This document shows, piece by piece, positions 8,546 to 17,964 of a DNA stretch of 51,759 nucleotides. Position 1 is the stretch's first letter; each line of letters starts with the position of its first letter. Below the pieces are notes generated by a model. It searched no databases. It was not told the origin of the DNA and worked only from the letters and a program-made list of their open reading frames with translations. This DNA is from Muribaculaceae bacterium (GTDB lineage Bacteria; Bacteroidota; Bacteroidia; Bacteroidales; G3-4614). The translations under genes and the position numbers were made by a program. The DNA is taken from the NCBI GenBank assembly GCA_017546805.1, contig JAFYRT010000001.1, positions 1-51,759 of the forward strand, in the 5' to 3' direction.

Positions 8546-10357
8546 TCACTCTGACACTCTAAGTGCCATATCGTGTACAGAGCCACAACATCCAATAGTT
8601 TTTTCACCATGAGTTCCTATCATTGGTGATTTTGTATTCCATGATGCTTTATCTACTACACCGTCAGAAACTAAACGAACCATTGATTTTCCTATTGCAG
8701 CAGTATCGGGTACTGTTATTGTAAATACTCCTTGATTACTTGATTCCTCTTCACGAGCTACGGGATATGCCTCTCTTACATCTTCCCATATTCCATCTCT
8801 ATTCCAATCAAATCCAATCCATACTCCATTTGTCCATACTCCATTTTCAAATGTTATTACAATCTCATCACCACGTTTTGCTTCAATATCTTTTGATGAG
8901 GTTAGATTGGTAAATGTAGATGATGTTTTTTCTACAGAGATTTGTTCTGTTCCATCAACAGAGACTGTAAAACTTTTAACTGCTTGAGTAAAGTGCGAAT
9001 ATGTTTGATCTATAGAACAATATCCTGATGGCATTTGGTCTTGCGAAGAATATGGCAAAATAAATTTCAAAAGGAAGAATGCTCCAAGTATATACATTCC
9101 CATAGTTACCTTCTTATAATTCTTGCTAAATACATTTATAAGTATATATGCAAGGTGTCCTAATACGATACCTTCTGAAATACTATACGATAGTGGCATA
9201 AATAATATACATATAAATGCAGGTATTGCTTCGCTATAATTGTTGAAGTCGACACTTATTACCGATGACATCATCATCAATCCCACCAATACCAATACAG
9301 GTGCAATTGCTGCTGCAGGTATAGCAAGAAATAGTGGTGCAAAGAATAGAGCGCACAAGAAACAGATACCTGTTACAACTGATGTTAATCCGCTACGTCC
9401 TCCTTCATTAACTCCTGCAGCACTTTCAACATATACAGCAACTGTACTTGTTCCCATTACTGCACCTGCTGTGGTTGATAATGAATCTACCATAAACACC
9501 TCTTTTAATCGGGGTATTTTACCATCCTTCATCAATCCTGCACGAGTAGCAACACCTATTACTGTACCTATACAGTCAAATAAATCAACAAAAAGAAGTG
9601 TAAATACAACCATAAACATCTTAAAAGAGAAGATGTCGCTCCACTCAAATTTCATAAATATTGGCTCTATTGAGGGAGGTGTACTTAATACCTCTGATAT
9701 ATTGGTTACGCCCATTGGTATTCCTATCAATGTTGTTAATATAATACCAATAAGCAATGCCCCTCTAATCTTTCTTACTAATAATATTGCTGTAATTGCT
9801 ATTCCTATTAATCCCAATAATGCACTAGTGGCGAATTCATAAGTAGTTTCTGCAGAAATATCACCCATAGCAACCAATGTTGCATCATGATTTACTATAA
9901 TTCCTGCATTTTGTAATCCAATGAATGCTATGTATAATCCAATACCAGCACTAATTGCACTTTTTAAAGTATTCGGTAGCACTTCAACAATCTTCTCGCG
10001 TAAATTAGTTAATGTCAATAATATGAACATTAATCCTTCAAGAAACACTGCCGTTAACGCAAACTGCCACGAACAGCCCATTGCTCCACAAACTGTAATT
10101 GCAAAAAAGGCATTCAGTCCCATTCCTGGTGCAAGTGCTAATGGCAATTTTGCATATAGTCCCATAAGAATTGTGGGAATTGCAGCCATCAGAACTGTTG
10201 TTGTAAATAACGCTCCCTCATCCATTCCTGTTTGGCTAAGTATTGCCGGGTTGACAGCAAGGATATATGCCATAGTAAGGAATGTTGTTATTCCCGCAGT
10301 AATCTCTGTACGAACTGTACTCTCCTTTGGATTGAATCCGAATAATTTTGTTAGCAT
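8546..10357 (-). CDS. NCS2 purine permease with C-terminal GEVED-like domain
   Basis: Residues 1-434 form an AzgA/PbuG-type hypoxanthine/guanine permease, with N-terminal FGFNPKESTVRTEITAG and TFLTMAYILAVNP and many membrane helices. I start at ATG 10357, matching the family start; the longer reading from 10411 has no support. Unusually, residues 435-603 (8549-9055) are a soluble beta-rich extension. It contains WIGFDWNRDGIWEDVREAYP, a TITVP strand and a final CCGSVHDMALRV, resembling GEVED domains of secreted Bacteroidetes proteins. Normal NCS2 members end soon after the last helix. The reading frame is continuous across the junction. Co-orientation with hpt supports a purine substrate. Confidence 0.9.
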   Translation of the reverse strand: MLTKLFGFNPKESTVRTEITAGITTFLTMAYILAVNPAILSQTGMDEGALFTTTVLMAAIPTILMGLYAKLPLALAPGMGLNAFFAITVCGAMGCSWQFALTAVFLEGLMFILLTLTNLREKIVEVLPNTLKSAISAGIGLYIAFIGLQNAGIIVNHDATLVAMGDISAETTYEFATSALLGLIGIAITAILLVRKIRGALLIGIILTTLIGIPMGVTNISEVLSTPPSIEPIFMKFEWSDIFSFKMFMVVFTLLFVDLFDCIGTVIGVATRAGLMKDGKIPRLKEVFMVDSLSTTAGAVMGTSTVAVYVESAAGVNEGGRSGLTSVVTGICFLCALFFAPLFLAIPAAAIAPVLVLVGLMMMSSVISVDFNNYSEAIPAFICILFMPLSYSISEGIVLGHLAYILINVFSKNYKKVTMGMYILGAFFLLKFILPYSSQDQMPSGYCSIDQTYSHFTQAVKSFTVSVDGTEQISVEKTSSTFTNLTSSKDIEAKRGDEIVITFENGVWTNGVWIGFDWNRDGIWEDVREAYPVAREEESSNQGVFTITVPDTAAIGKSMVRLVSDGVVDKASWNTKSPMIGTHGEKTIGCCGSVHDMALRVSE

Positions 10358-10378
10358 TGTGTGAATTTTTACAAAGTA

Positions 10379-10386
10379 CAAAAATA
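10379..10386 (-). promoter_or_regulatory. -7 element for the permease gene
   Basis: Minus-strand TATTTTTG matches TAnnTTTG; the -33 region is poor. The implied start near 10372 precedes ATG 10357 and would exclude the upstream in-frame start at 10411. Confidence 0.4.
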
Positions 10387-10527
10387 AACATAAAAAATTA
10401 AGAAGTTGCATTTTATGTGAAATATTTTACGTTTTTATGAACGATTCTGCTTTTTGATTGTTTATACTTTTATTTTGCCTATCCCCTTTCGTGGGTTTTA
10501 TTTAGCTCATATATAAAAAGTTTATTA

Positions 10528-10535
10528 TATCTTCG
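10528..10535 (+). promoter_or_regulatory. Possible -7 element for mfd
   Basis: TATCTTCG matches TAnnTTTG at 7 of 8 positions, 24 bp before the mfd ATG. A convincing -33 box was not seen. A purine-rich GAAAAGAGATGAGAAAG precedes the start codon. Confidence 0.35.
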
Positions 10536-10559
10536 CACCTTGAAAAGAGATGAGAAAGA

Positions 10560-13500
10560 ATGAGAGAAAGAGAAGAAGATATTATTAAAATCAGAAATGT
10601 TTTTAATTCCACTCTAAGACGCAGGGCTTTGGAGAGATCTATTGCTGATGAAAAGTGCAGAACTATTCATTTGCAAGGTCTTTGTGGCTCATCTGCGGCT
10701 ATTGCTCTTTCTTCTCTTAAAGAGTTGGGACAAGATGTTATTGTGGTTGCCAACGATACCGAAGAGGCAGGTTACGTCTATAATGATATTTGCCAAATGT
10801 GTGGTGGTGAGAAAGATATCCTCTTCTTTCCTTCGGGCTACAAACGTGCAATTAAATACGGACAAACTGACTCTGCAAATGCTATTCTACGCACCGAAGC
10901 ATTAGGTAGATTAAGCCGAGAAACAAAAGGTGCTTTTATTGTTACTTCTCCTGAAGCCTTAGCCGAAAAGGTTGTTTCGGACACTAAACTTAAAAAGGAT
11001 ACTCTACACTGCAAAGTTGGCGACTTGTTTGATATGACAGAGTTTGCCGACTCGCTTTTCAATCTTGGTTTTGAGCGTTGCGACTATGTGTATGAACCCG
11101 GACAATACTCGGTGCGTGGTAGTATTATTGATGTGTTTTCATACGCTGGTAGTTACCCTTTCCGTATTGACTTCTTCGATGACGAAATTGATTCTATAAG
11201 GAGTTTTGATATTGAAACGCAACTATCTAAAGAGAGGGTTGAGGAGATTGATATTATCCCCGATATGGCAGGTGGTGAGAAGTTTGGAATCTCCATTCTC
11301 GACTTTATAAAAAAAGAGACCTTGTTTGCTTTTGCCGACCTCGCTTGGGCTTGCGAACGCATAAAGAGTATTGCTTCGGAGAGCATTGCAACCCAACTTG
11401 TGTTAAGCGAAGAGGGCGATATGGATGCTATGCAAAAGGTTGTTGATGCTGATGAATTTTCTCGTGATATTCTAAACTTTAAACGTATTGACTACGGTAG
11501 CAAATGCTACTCAAAGAATTTTACTGCCATTAAATATGAGACTGCTCCTCAACCTATATATCATAAGGATTTTGATAAGGCTGCGGAGTCGTTTACCGAT
11601 TTTATAAAAGAGGGGTACAAAATTTACATTCTCAGCGACAGCCACAAACAGATTGACCGTTTGGCAGAGATTTTTGCCGAGCGAAACAATTTTATAACTT
11701 TTACTGCGGTAAACAAAACCATTCACGAAGGTTTTATCGACAGAGAAAACAAACTCTGCTTCTTTACAGACCATCAGATTTTTGACCGTTTTCATAAGTT
11801 CAGTCTTAAGAGCGACCATGTGCGTAGCGGTAAACTTGCGCTATCGCTTAAAGAGCTTAAACAGATTGAACTTGGCGACTATATTGTTCATATCGATTAC
11901 GGTATTGGTCGTTTTGGAGGACTTGTGAGAGGCAACATAAACGGCTACATGCAGGAGATGGTTAAACTTGTTTACCAAAACAACGATATGATTTTTGTGA
12001 GTATTCATGCTCTGCATAAACTATCGAAATACAAAGGTAAAGAGGGTGATGCTCCACGCATTTATCGTCTCAATGGTAATGCTTGGAATAAACTGAAAGA
12101 GAAGACAAAGAGCAAAATGAAAGAGATTGCTCGAGATCTTATTCTTCTATACGCAAAACGTGCCACACAGGAGGGATTTGCTTTCTCTTCGGATACCTTT
12201 ATGCAAAACGAGTTGGAAGCAAGTTTTATGTACGAGGATACTCCCGACCAACTTAAAACCACAAACGAAGTGAAAGCCGATATGGAGAGAGCAAGACCTA
12301 TGGATAGGCTTATTTGCGGAGACGTTGGCTTTGGCAAAACAGAAATTGCTGTGCGTGCAGCATTCAAGGCTGCTTGCGACAATATGCAGACTGCGGTTCT
12401 TGTTCCTACTACCGTACTTGCGTATCAACACTATAATACTTTTAAGAATCGTCTTAAAGATTTTCCCGTTAAGGTTGACTATTTGAGCAGAGCAAGAAGT
12501 GCTAAAGAGACAAAACGTATTTTAGAGGAGCTTAAAAACGGAGAAATTGATATTCTGATTGGTACTCATAAGATTATAGGCAAGGAGGTTAAATTTAAAT
12601 CGTTGGGGTTGCTCGTTATTGATGAGGAACAAAAATTTGGCGTAGCTGTTAAAGATAAACTAAAACAGATTAAGAGCAACGTAGATACTCTTACTATGTC
12701 GGCTACTCCTATTCCAAGGACTTTGCAATTCTCTCTCATGGGTGCGCGCGACCTTTCGGCAATTACCACCCCTCCTCCAAACAGACATCCAATACAAACC
12801 GAGGTACATCCATTTAACGAAGATATCATCAAGGAGGCTATTGAATTTGAACTAAGCAGAAATGGTCAGGTGTTTTTTGTGAACAACAGAATATCTGTTC
12901 TTTCGGAATTGGAAACCCTTATCCATAAGCTTGTTCCTGACGCAAGGGTTATTATTGGTCATGGACAAATGGAGCCCGAAAAACTTGAACGCATAATTCT
13001 TGATTATGCTAATCACGAATATGATGTTTTGCTTTCGACAACCATTATTGAAGCTGGTGTTGATATGCCAAACACTAATACCATTATTATTAACGAGGCT
13101 CAAAACTTTGGTTTGAGCGATTTGCATCAACTTCGTGGTAGAGTTGGGCGAAGCAATAAAAAAGCATTCTGTTATTTGCTTACACCTCCCTACTCTACTC
13201 TTAAGAGTGATGCTCGCAGAAGATTGCAAGCTATTGAGAATTTCTCTGAACTTGGTAGTGGTATTCATATTGCCATGCAAGACTTGGACATTAGAGGTGC
13301 AGGAAACTTGCTTGGTTCGGAACAAAGTGGTTTTATTACCGATTTAGGATACGAAACTTATCAAAAGATTTTAAAAGAGGCTGTAAGCGAATTAAAATCA
13401 GAGGAGTTTGCAGAGTTATACGAAGAGGAGAATAATGGCGACAATTTTGTAAGCGATTGCGTTATTGAAACCGATATGGAGTTACTCTTCCCTGCTACAT

Positions 13501-13904
13501 ACATAGAGAGCGAAAGCGAAAGAATTTTGCTATACCAAGAGCTGGACAATATGGAACGTGAAGAGGATATTACCCAATTTAAGGCTAAACTGGAAGACCG
13601 TTTTGGACGTATACCCAAACAAGGCGTAGACCTTATTCGCATTGTTACTCTGCGTCGTTTGGCTAAACTCTTGGGCATGGAGAAAGTTACGCTTAAACAG
13701 GGCAAAATGAATTTATACTTCATCTCTGATGAGAAAAGCAATTACTTCCAATCGGACATTTTCGGCAAGATTATAGACTATGTTCAAAGAGAACCTAAAC
13801 GTAGTGCATTAAGAGAGAACAGAGGTAAACGTATTCTTACCATAAGCTACATTGACAATGTTTCAATGGCTATCGAAATTTTAGAGAGAATTTTGGAAGA
13901 TTAA
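10560..13904 (+). CDS. mfd: Transcription-repair coupling factor
   Basis: Mfd removes RNA polymerase stalled at DNA lesions and recruits UvrA for nucleotide excision repair. At 1114 residues it is of usual length. Parts seen are a UvrB-like N-terminal region (SGYKRAIKYGQ, FEPG-like YVYEPGQYSVRGSIIDVFS), the RNAP-interacting domain (GDYIVHIDYGIGRFGGL), a RecG-like helicase core with Walker A GDVGFGKTEIA (K593), DEEQKFG (D688) and GRVGRSNKKAFCY, and a C-terminal TRCF domain. It stands alone, divergent from the permease, and faces the YigZ operon convergently. Confidence 0.97.
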   Translation: MREREEDIIKIRNVFNSTLRRRALERSIADEKCRTIHLQGLCGSSAAIALSSLKELGQDVIVVANDTEEAGYVYNDICQMCGGEKDILFFPSGYKRAIKYGQTDSANAILRTEALGRLSRETKGAFIVTSPEALAEKVVSDTKLKKDTLHCKVGDLFDMTEFADSLFNLGFERCDYVYEPGQYSVRGSIIDVFSYAGSYPFRIDFFDDEIDSIRSFDIETQLSKERVEEIDIIPDMAGGEKFGISILDFIKKETLFAFADLAWACERIKSIASESIATQLVLSEEGDMDAMQKVVDADEFSRDILNFKRIDYGSKCYSKNFTAIKYETAPQPIYHKDFDKAAESFTDFIKEGYKIYILSDSHKQIDRLAEIFAERNNFITFTAVNKTIHEGFIDRENKLCFFTDHQIFDRFHKFSLKSDHVRSGKLALSLKELKQIELGDYIVHIDYGIGRFGGLVRGNINGYMQEMVKLVYQNNDMIFVSIHALHKLSKYKGKEGDAPRIYRLNGNAWNKLKEKTKSKMKEIARDLILLYAKRATQEGFAFSSDTFMQNELEASFMYEDTPDQLKTTNEVKADMERARPMDRLICGDVGFGKTEIAVRAAFKAACDNMQTAVLVPTTVLAYQHYNTFKNRLKDFPVKVDYLSRARSAKETKRILEELKNGEIDILIGTHKIIGKEVKFKSLGLLVIDEEQKFGVAVKDKLKQIKSNVDTLTMSATPIPRTLQFSLMGARDLSAITTPPPNRHPIQTEVHPFNEDIIKEAIEFELSRNGQVFFVNNRISVLSELETLIHKLVPDARVIIGHGQMEPEKLERIILDYANHEYDVLLSTTIIEAGVDMPNTNTIIINEAQNFGLSDLHQLRGRVGRSNKKAFCYLLTPPYSTLKSDARRRLQAIENFSELGSGIHIAMQDLDIRGAGNLLGSEQSGFITDLGYETYQKILKEAVSELKSEEFAELYEEENNGDNFVSDCVIETDMELLFPATYIESESERILLYQELDNMEREEDITQFKAKLEDRFGRIPKQGVDLIRIVTLRRLAKLLGMEKVTLKQGKMNLYFISDEKSNYFQSDIFGKIIDYVQREPKRSALRENRGKRILTISYIDNVSMAIEILERILED

Positions 13905-13934
13905 TAGTTAATTAACAAATCGCTTAATCGTAAA

Positions 13935-13952
13935 ATTCCTAATTCCTAATTA
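13935..13952. repeat. Short heptamer block between mfd and yigZ
   Basis: Two inverted AATTCCT units, the reverse of the TTAGGAA units at 3520 and 7889. The block runs into the stop codon of the minus-strand gene (13950-13952). Confidence 0.6.
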
Positions 13953-14573
13953 AAAAGACAATCCTTTATCTGTGATTTTCACAGAGTTGAGCTTCTCTAA
14001 TTTACCTATTACTTCATCGGCAAATTCGAGAGATATATGAAATGATATTGAGCAACGATTATCGAAAGTTCTTTCTCCGACTCTTATGCAATCCTCTTTC
14101 TCTTTCATAAGTCGCATTACACCTTCCATATCGATGTAATCGAACTCTACATATAATTGGCGTTCAATGGTGCGCTCAACTATGGTATTATTGCGAATTG
14201 CATCTAAAGCAGCCTCTTTATAAGCTACGATAAGGCCTCCTGTTCCAAGTTTTATTCCTCCAAAATAACGAATAACAACAATCAGAACATTGGTTATCTC
14301 GTTTGAGAGCATCTGTCCAACAATTGGTTTTCCTGCTGTTCCTGATGGCTCGCCATTATCGCTGCTACGAGTAAACTCCCCCGTTGCTCCAACTCGGTAT
14401 CCCCAACAGACATGACGAGCATCGTGATACTTATTACGATACTCCTCCACTAATGCCATTGCCTCCTCTACCGTAAATACAGGTATGGCAAAGGAGATGA
14501 ATTTGCTCATCTTCTCTTTGTACAACCCTTCTGAGATTGTGGCAACTGTCTTGTATGAGGTTACTTCTGCCAT
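13950..14573 (-). CDS. YigZ/IMPACT-family protein
   Basis: The 207-residue cytoplasmic protein belongs to UPF0029/IMPACT. The signature is strong: SSDNGEPSGTAGKPI and VIRYFGGIKLGTGGLIVAY, followed by the small C-terminal domain. Family members are linked to translation control, but the molecular role in bacteria is unclear. It directly abuts the stop of the ferredoxin-nitroreductase gene with no spacer, so the two are surely co-transcribed with nadC upstream. Length and motifs are normal. Confidence 0.92.
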   Translation of the reverse strand: MAEVTSYKTVATISEGLYKEKMSKFISFAIPVFTVEEAMALVEEYRNKYHDARHVCWGYRVGATGEFTRSSDNGEPSGTAGKPIVGQMLSNEITNVLIVVIRYFGGIKLGTGGLIVAYKEAALDAIRNNTIVERTIERQLYVEFDYIDMEGVMRLMKEKEDCIRVGERTFDNRCSISFHISLEFADEVIGKLEKLNSVKITDKGLSF

Positions 14574-15425
14574 TTATAGTTTTGTATAATTTATCTCTTT
14601 ACGATCGGTATATTTCAAGTATTTGAATTTGGGCATTCCAAGTGCCATTCCTGCACACATTGTCCCTTTTACACCTAACTCTTTTTCTAATTTTCCCTTT
14701 TTCAAACGAGTGGCAGACAATACAAACCCTGTATAGAAATGCGCTACACCTAAACTCTCTGCCATCAACGATGCATTTTGGTATGAAAGGTTTGCATTTT
14801 CTGTGCCAAATCTATCTCCTTTGGGAGCAGATATTATAAGCATTGCTGTTGCATCACGCATTACCTTATCGTTTCCATTTTCAAATTCAGCTTTCAAACG
14901 GTCGAGCATAGGAACCATAGCATAGACCTTTGGCATAAGACGTTTGGTTATGGGCGCCAACACCGCATTTGCCAACTTCTTGCGAAGATTATAAAAAGTA
15001 GTGATTGTAAATGATGTTACTTGACGTATCTTTTCTGCATCGGTTATTAGTGTAAATTCCAAATTCTGCGAATTGGTTGCCGTAGGCGAAAGATATGCTG
15101 CTTCAACTATCATTTTTAGCATATCTTCAGGTATTGGAGTCTTACTCATCGCTCTGTTTGAACGACGTGCTTTAATAAGTGTCATCATCGCTTCAGGCGA
15201 GGGGTAATCTCCATAACTGAACTTATGCTGTTTTTCTATTGGAAATAGCGAGTGTGATATAATATCTTGTGGACATACCGAAACACAGTGTCCGCAACCG
15301 ATACAACTATCTTCGTATTGAAGGGTTATTTTACCATCTTCTTTTGAAAATATATTAGCGGGGCAGATGTCTACACATCTGCCACACGCTATACATTTAT
15401 CTTTATCTATCGCTATTTGCATCAT
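14574..15425 (-). CDS. Ferredoxin-nitroreductase fusion protein
   Basis: The 283-residue protein has two N-terminal 4Fe-4S motifs (CIACGRCVDICP and CIGCGHCVSVCP, residues about 12-55) and then a nitroreductase-fold flavin domain (RRSNRAMSKTPIP at about 85-97, through to SLGVAHFYTGF). This two-part layout is known in anaerobes. It is presumed to pass electrons from a low-potential donor through the clusters to FMN, but the physiological substrate is not established. It lies 6 bp after nadC and touches the YigZ-family gene. Confidence 0.9.
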   Translation of the reverse strand: MMQIAIDKDKCIACGRCVDICPANIFSKEDGKITLQYEDSCIGCGHCVSVCPQDIISHSLFPIEKQHKFSYGDYPSPEAMMTLIKARRSNRAMSKTPIPEDMLKMIVEAAYLSPTATNSQNLEFTLITDAEKIRQVTSFTITTFYNLRKKLANAVLAPITKRLMPKVYAMVPMLDRLKAEFENGNDKVMRDATAMLIISAPKGDRFGTENANLSYQNASLMAESLGVAHFYTGFVLSATRLKKGKLEKELGVKGTMCAGMALGMPKFKYLKYTDRKEINYTKL

Positions 15426-15431
15426 TTATGT

Positions 15432-16274
15432 TTATTCGCAAGCTTTAAAGCTTAAATCCAATCCTTTTACAGAGTGTGTCAATGCTCCTACCGAGATATA
15501 ATCCACTCCACACTCAGCATAGCTACGAAGTGTATCGAATGTTATCCCTCCTGATGACTCTGTTTCAAAACGACCATCAATCATCTCCACCGCCTTACGT
15601 GTAAGTTCGGGGGTAAAATTATCGAGCATGATACGATCCACTCCTCCACACTCCATTACCTCTTGCAACTCGTCAAGGTTACGAACCTCAATCTCTATTT
15701 TAAGATCTTTGCCTTTCTCTTGCAAATATGCTTGTGCACGTTTTATGGCATTGGTTATACCTCCGGCAAAATCAACGTGATTATCTTTTAATAGAATCAT
15801 ATCAAAAAGACCGATGCGGTGATTTACTCCACCGCCGATTTTTACAGCCTCTTTCTCTATTATACGCAAACCGGGTGTTGTTTTACGAGTATCCAACACA
15901 CGTGTTTTAAGCCCTTCCAATTGACGAGCATAACGACGTGTTACGGTTGCAATACCACTCATTCGTTGCATTACATTCAACATCAAACGCTCTGTTTGTA
16001 ACAATGATTGTACTTTTCCTCGTACAATAAACGCTACATCACCTACCTTTACCTCGTCTCCATCGTTAAGAAATTGTTCCATTTTAAGGGTTGGATCAAA
16101 TGCAGCAAAGATACGTTTTGCCATCTCCACTCCTGCCAACACTCCGTCCTCTTTTACGATTAGTTTTTGAGCTCCTTCTGCATCAGAAGGAATACAACAT
16201 AGTGTTGTGTGGTCTCCATCGCCAATATCCTCGGCAAATGCCAATTTGATTAATTCGTCAATTAAATTTTCCAT
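15432..16274 (-). CDS. nadC: Quinolinate phosphoribosyltransferase (decarboxylating)
   Basis: NadC turns quinolinate and PRPP into nicotinate mononucleotide, CO2 and pyrophosphate in de novo NAD synthesis. At 280 residues the length is typical. Conserved segments are LNVMQRMSGIAT, RVLDTRKTTPGLR, KIGGGVNHRIGLFDMILLKD and the C-terminal SSGGITFDTLRSY and VDYISVGALTHS. It sits 11 bp after the DUF4783 gene and 6 bp before the ferredoxin-nitroreductase. No nadA or nadB is in the window. Confidence 0.97.
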   Translation of the reverse strand: MENLIDELIKLAFAEDIGDGDHTTLCCIPSDAEGAQKLIVKEDGVLAGVEMAKRIFAAFDPTLKMEQFLNDGDEVKVGDVAFIVRGKVQSLLQTERLMLNVMQRMSGIATVTRRYARQLEGLKTRVLDTRKTTPGLRIIEKEAVKIGGGVNHRIGLFDMILLKDNHVDFAGGITNAIKRAQAYLQEKGKDLKIEIEVRNLDELQEVMECGGVDRIMLDNFTPELTRKAVEMIDGRFETESSGGITFDTLRSYAECGVDYISVGALTHSVKGLDLSFKACE

Positions 16275-16285
16275 TGCAATTGGTT

Positions 16286-16672
16286 TTATAGTGTTTCTAT
16301 TCTTATTTGCGAAATTCTCTCTTCGTCTTCTAAAACATCTATCAAGACATGCACTCGATATGCAGTTTTATCCGTTTCGAGTTTACATATCATATATATT
16401 ACGTTATCCTGACTGTTATCGTGCAATATCGAAAAAGATTTTGGTTTGTTTTTTAAAAAAAAGTTTGCCAACTCTTTTGTAGCCTCTTCTTTTGCCAATG
16501 GCCTGCGAATGGGTTGTACTACAAGAAATATTCTATCGGACATTGCTTCCGATACTTTTTGTGCATTGCCTTTTGCAAATCCCTCCTCTACAACCATTCG
16601 AGCATCATTTGCCATACATGGCAAAACAGATATAAAAACTAATGCCAATATTGTAACTATCTTTTTCATCAT
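16286..16672 (-). CDS. DUF4783-type secreted protein
   Basis: A 128-residue protein with a clear signal peptide (MMKKIVTILALVFISVLPCMA, here 21 residues split as MMKKIVTILALVF plus ISVLPCMA) and a small NTF2-like/DUF4783 body. The body matches Bacteroidales proteins usually encoded beside nadC and rlmH, an arrangement kept here. It would be periplasmic or surface-located; its function is unknown. First gene of a four-gene minus-strand operon. Confidence 0.82.
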   Translation of the reverse strand: MMKKIVTILALVFISVLPCMANDARMVVEEGFAKGNAQKVSEAMSDRIFLVVQPIRRPLAKEEATKELANFFLKNKPKSFSILHDNSQDNVIYMICKLETDKTAYRVHVLIDVLEDEERISQIRIETL

Positions 16673-16688
16673 ATTATTTTATCTATAC

Positions 16689-16719
16689 TTTCGTATATAC
16701 ACTTTTTTATCTACTTTTG
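16689..16719 (+). promoter_or_regulatory. Promoter of rlmH operon
   Basis: TTTC (16689-16692), a 19-bp spacer and TACTTTTG (16712-16719). The -7 box is a full match. The start near 16726 gives an 80-nt leader. Confidence 0.6.
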
Positions 16720-16763
16720 CATCTGTTTTCAAGTGCCACCTATTTTTATATATAGGTACTTTA

Positions 16764-16771
16764 CAAAAGTA
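16764..16771 (-). promoter_or_regulatory. -7 element for the DUF4783-nadC operon
   Basis: Minus-strand TACTTTTG is the same octamer as in the opposite rlmH promoter; no clear -33 box. The implied leader is about 85 nt. Confidence 0.4.
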
Positions 16772-16805
16772 CATAAAAAGTTAATAATATAGAACTTTAT
16801 CCGAT

Positions 16806-17273
16806 ATGAAATTAGTTTTTTTAATGGTTGGCAAGACCAACGAAAAGTATTTTATCAATGCCATATCGGAATACGAAAAACGGATAAAGCGTTTTATTCC
16901 TTTTGAAATAATTACAATTCCCGATTCAAAAGGCATTAAAACTGCTGATGTTTTGAAAACAACTGAAGGTGAACTTATTCTTAAACAGACAAAAGAGGAA
17001 GATTACGTTATTCTTCTTGACGAAAAAGGGAAAAGCTTTACATCTGTTAAATTTGCGAACTTTATCGAGAAACTTTTGTGCCGTAGCGACAAACGCATTG
17101 TTTTTGTTATTGGTGGTGCATATGGTTTTTCAGAAGCTGTTTACAACAGAGCAGATGACAAAATCTCATTATCGGATATGACTTTTTCTCATCAACTCGT
17201 AAGAGTAGTTTTTACCGAACAACTTTACAGAGCTTTTACGATTATAAACAACCAACCATATCATCATGAATAG
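16806..17273 (+). CDS. rlmH: 23S rRNA pseudouridine-1915 N3-methyltransferase
   Basis: RlmH methylates the pseudouridine at position 1915 of 23S rRNA in assembled 70S ribosomes, using SAM. At 155 residues it has normal length and the SPOUT knot signature: LLDEKGKSFTSVKFA, FVIGGAYGFSEAVYNRAD and the C-terminal LSDMTFSHQLVRVVFTEQLY ending NNQPYHHE. The stop overlaps the next ORF by 8 bp, implying translational coupling. Confidence 0.97.
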   Translation: MKLVFLMVGKTNEKYFINAISEYEKRIKRFIPFEIITIPDSKGIKTADVLKTTEGELILKQTKEEDYVILLDEKGKSFTSVKFANFIEKLLCRSDKRIVFVIGGAYGFSEAVYNRADDKISLSDMTFSHQLVRVVFTEQLYRAFTIINNQPYHHE

Positions 17274-17964
17274 ATTAAAGAGGATTTTTATTGCCGTTAT
17301 CTTGGTTATTGCAGGACAATCGGCTATTGCGGCAGAAGCAGAGGTGGGAGGAATGTTTAACCTTAATGTTAATAAAAAATTTAACGACTATTTCTTTGTT
17401 AGTTTTCAAAACCATTTATGGTTAGATCATAACTTTACCAAAATGGAGAGATATATGATAGGAGTAAACTTAAAAACTACTCTTGTAAAAAAACATCTTT
17501 TCTTTGACGCCTATTACTACTATCGTTATAGAAACATTACAGATAGTGAAAATACTCACCGTTACCAATTTGGATTAAGTGGCGGATATGCTCTTCCAAA
17601 AGTTAAATTCAGCGCTGTTTCAAAGATGGAGTCGAACCACATTTTTTTGGCATCAGAAGAGTATTTCAATAATACATATTACTGGCGTAACAGACTTACC
17701 ATTATCGGAATATTAAAGAATAATAAAAAAGTTTCTCCGTTTGGCGCTGTTGAGGTATTCAATAAAATGAATTGGAGAAAAGAGTTTAACAAAGAACACG
17801 GATACATAAATAAAAAAGGCGTTGAACTTATATGGTTAGATTTGGGTGTTGATTATAAAATCAATGACACTTTTTCTTTGACTTTTACCGTAAAAGAACA
17901 GTTGAACTTATTTATTCAAAGGTATTCTACAATGCTCGGTGTGGCTTGTTCTGTAAATTTATAG
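17266..17964 (+). CDS. DUF2490 outer-membrane beta-barrel protein
   Basis: The 232-residue protein has a signal peptide (FIAVILVIAGQSAIAAEA) and alternating aromatic beta strands typical of a small barrel (DYFFVSFQNHLWLDHNF, LFFDAYYYYRYRNIT). It ends in a hydrophobic strand, MLGVACSVNL. It matches DUF2490 proteins of Bacteroidetes; their role is unknown. It overlaps rlmH by 8 bp at its start and overlaps the convergent hemW by 6 bp at its stop. Confidence 0.85.
   Translation: MNRLKRIFIAVILVIAGQSAIAAEAEVGGMFNLNVNKKFNDYFFVSFQNHLWLDHNFTKMERYMIGVNLKTTLVKKHLFFDAYYYYRYRNITDSENTHRYQFGLSGGYALPKVKFSAVSKMESNHIFLASEEYFNNTYYWRNRLTIIGILKNNKKVSPFGAVEVFNKMNWRKEFNKEHGYINKKGVELIWLDLGVDYKINDTFSLTFTVKEQLNLFIQRYSTMLGVACSVNL

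Noticed and set aside
9240..9842. 200-codon open frame antisense to the permease gene
   Set aside because: It is a shadow of the permease frame: low complexity (Asn, Ile, Thr rich), no family resemblance, no promoter.
10358..10559. Purine riboswitch before the permease or mfd
   Set aside because: The permease leader would be about 15 nt and no three-stem purine aptamer is visible.
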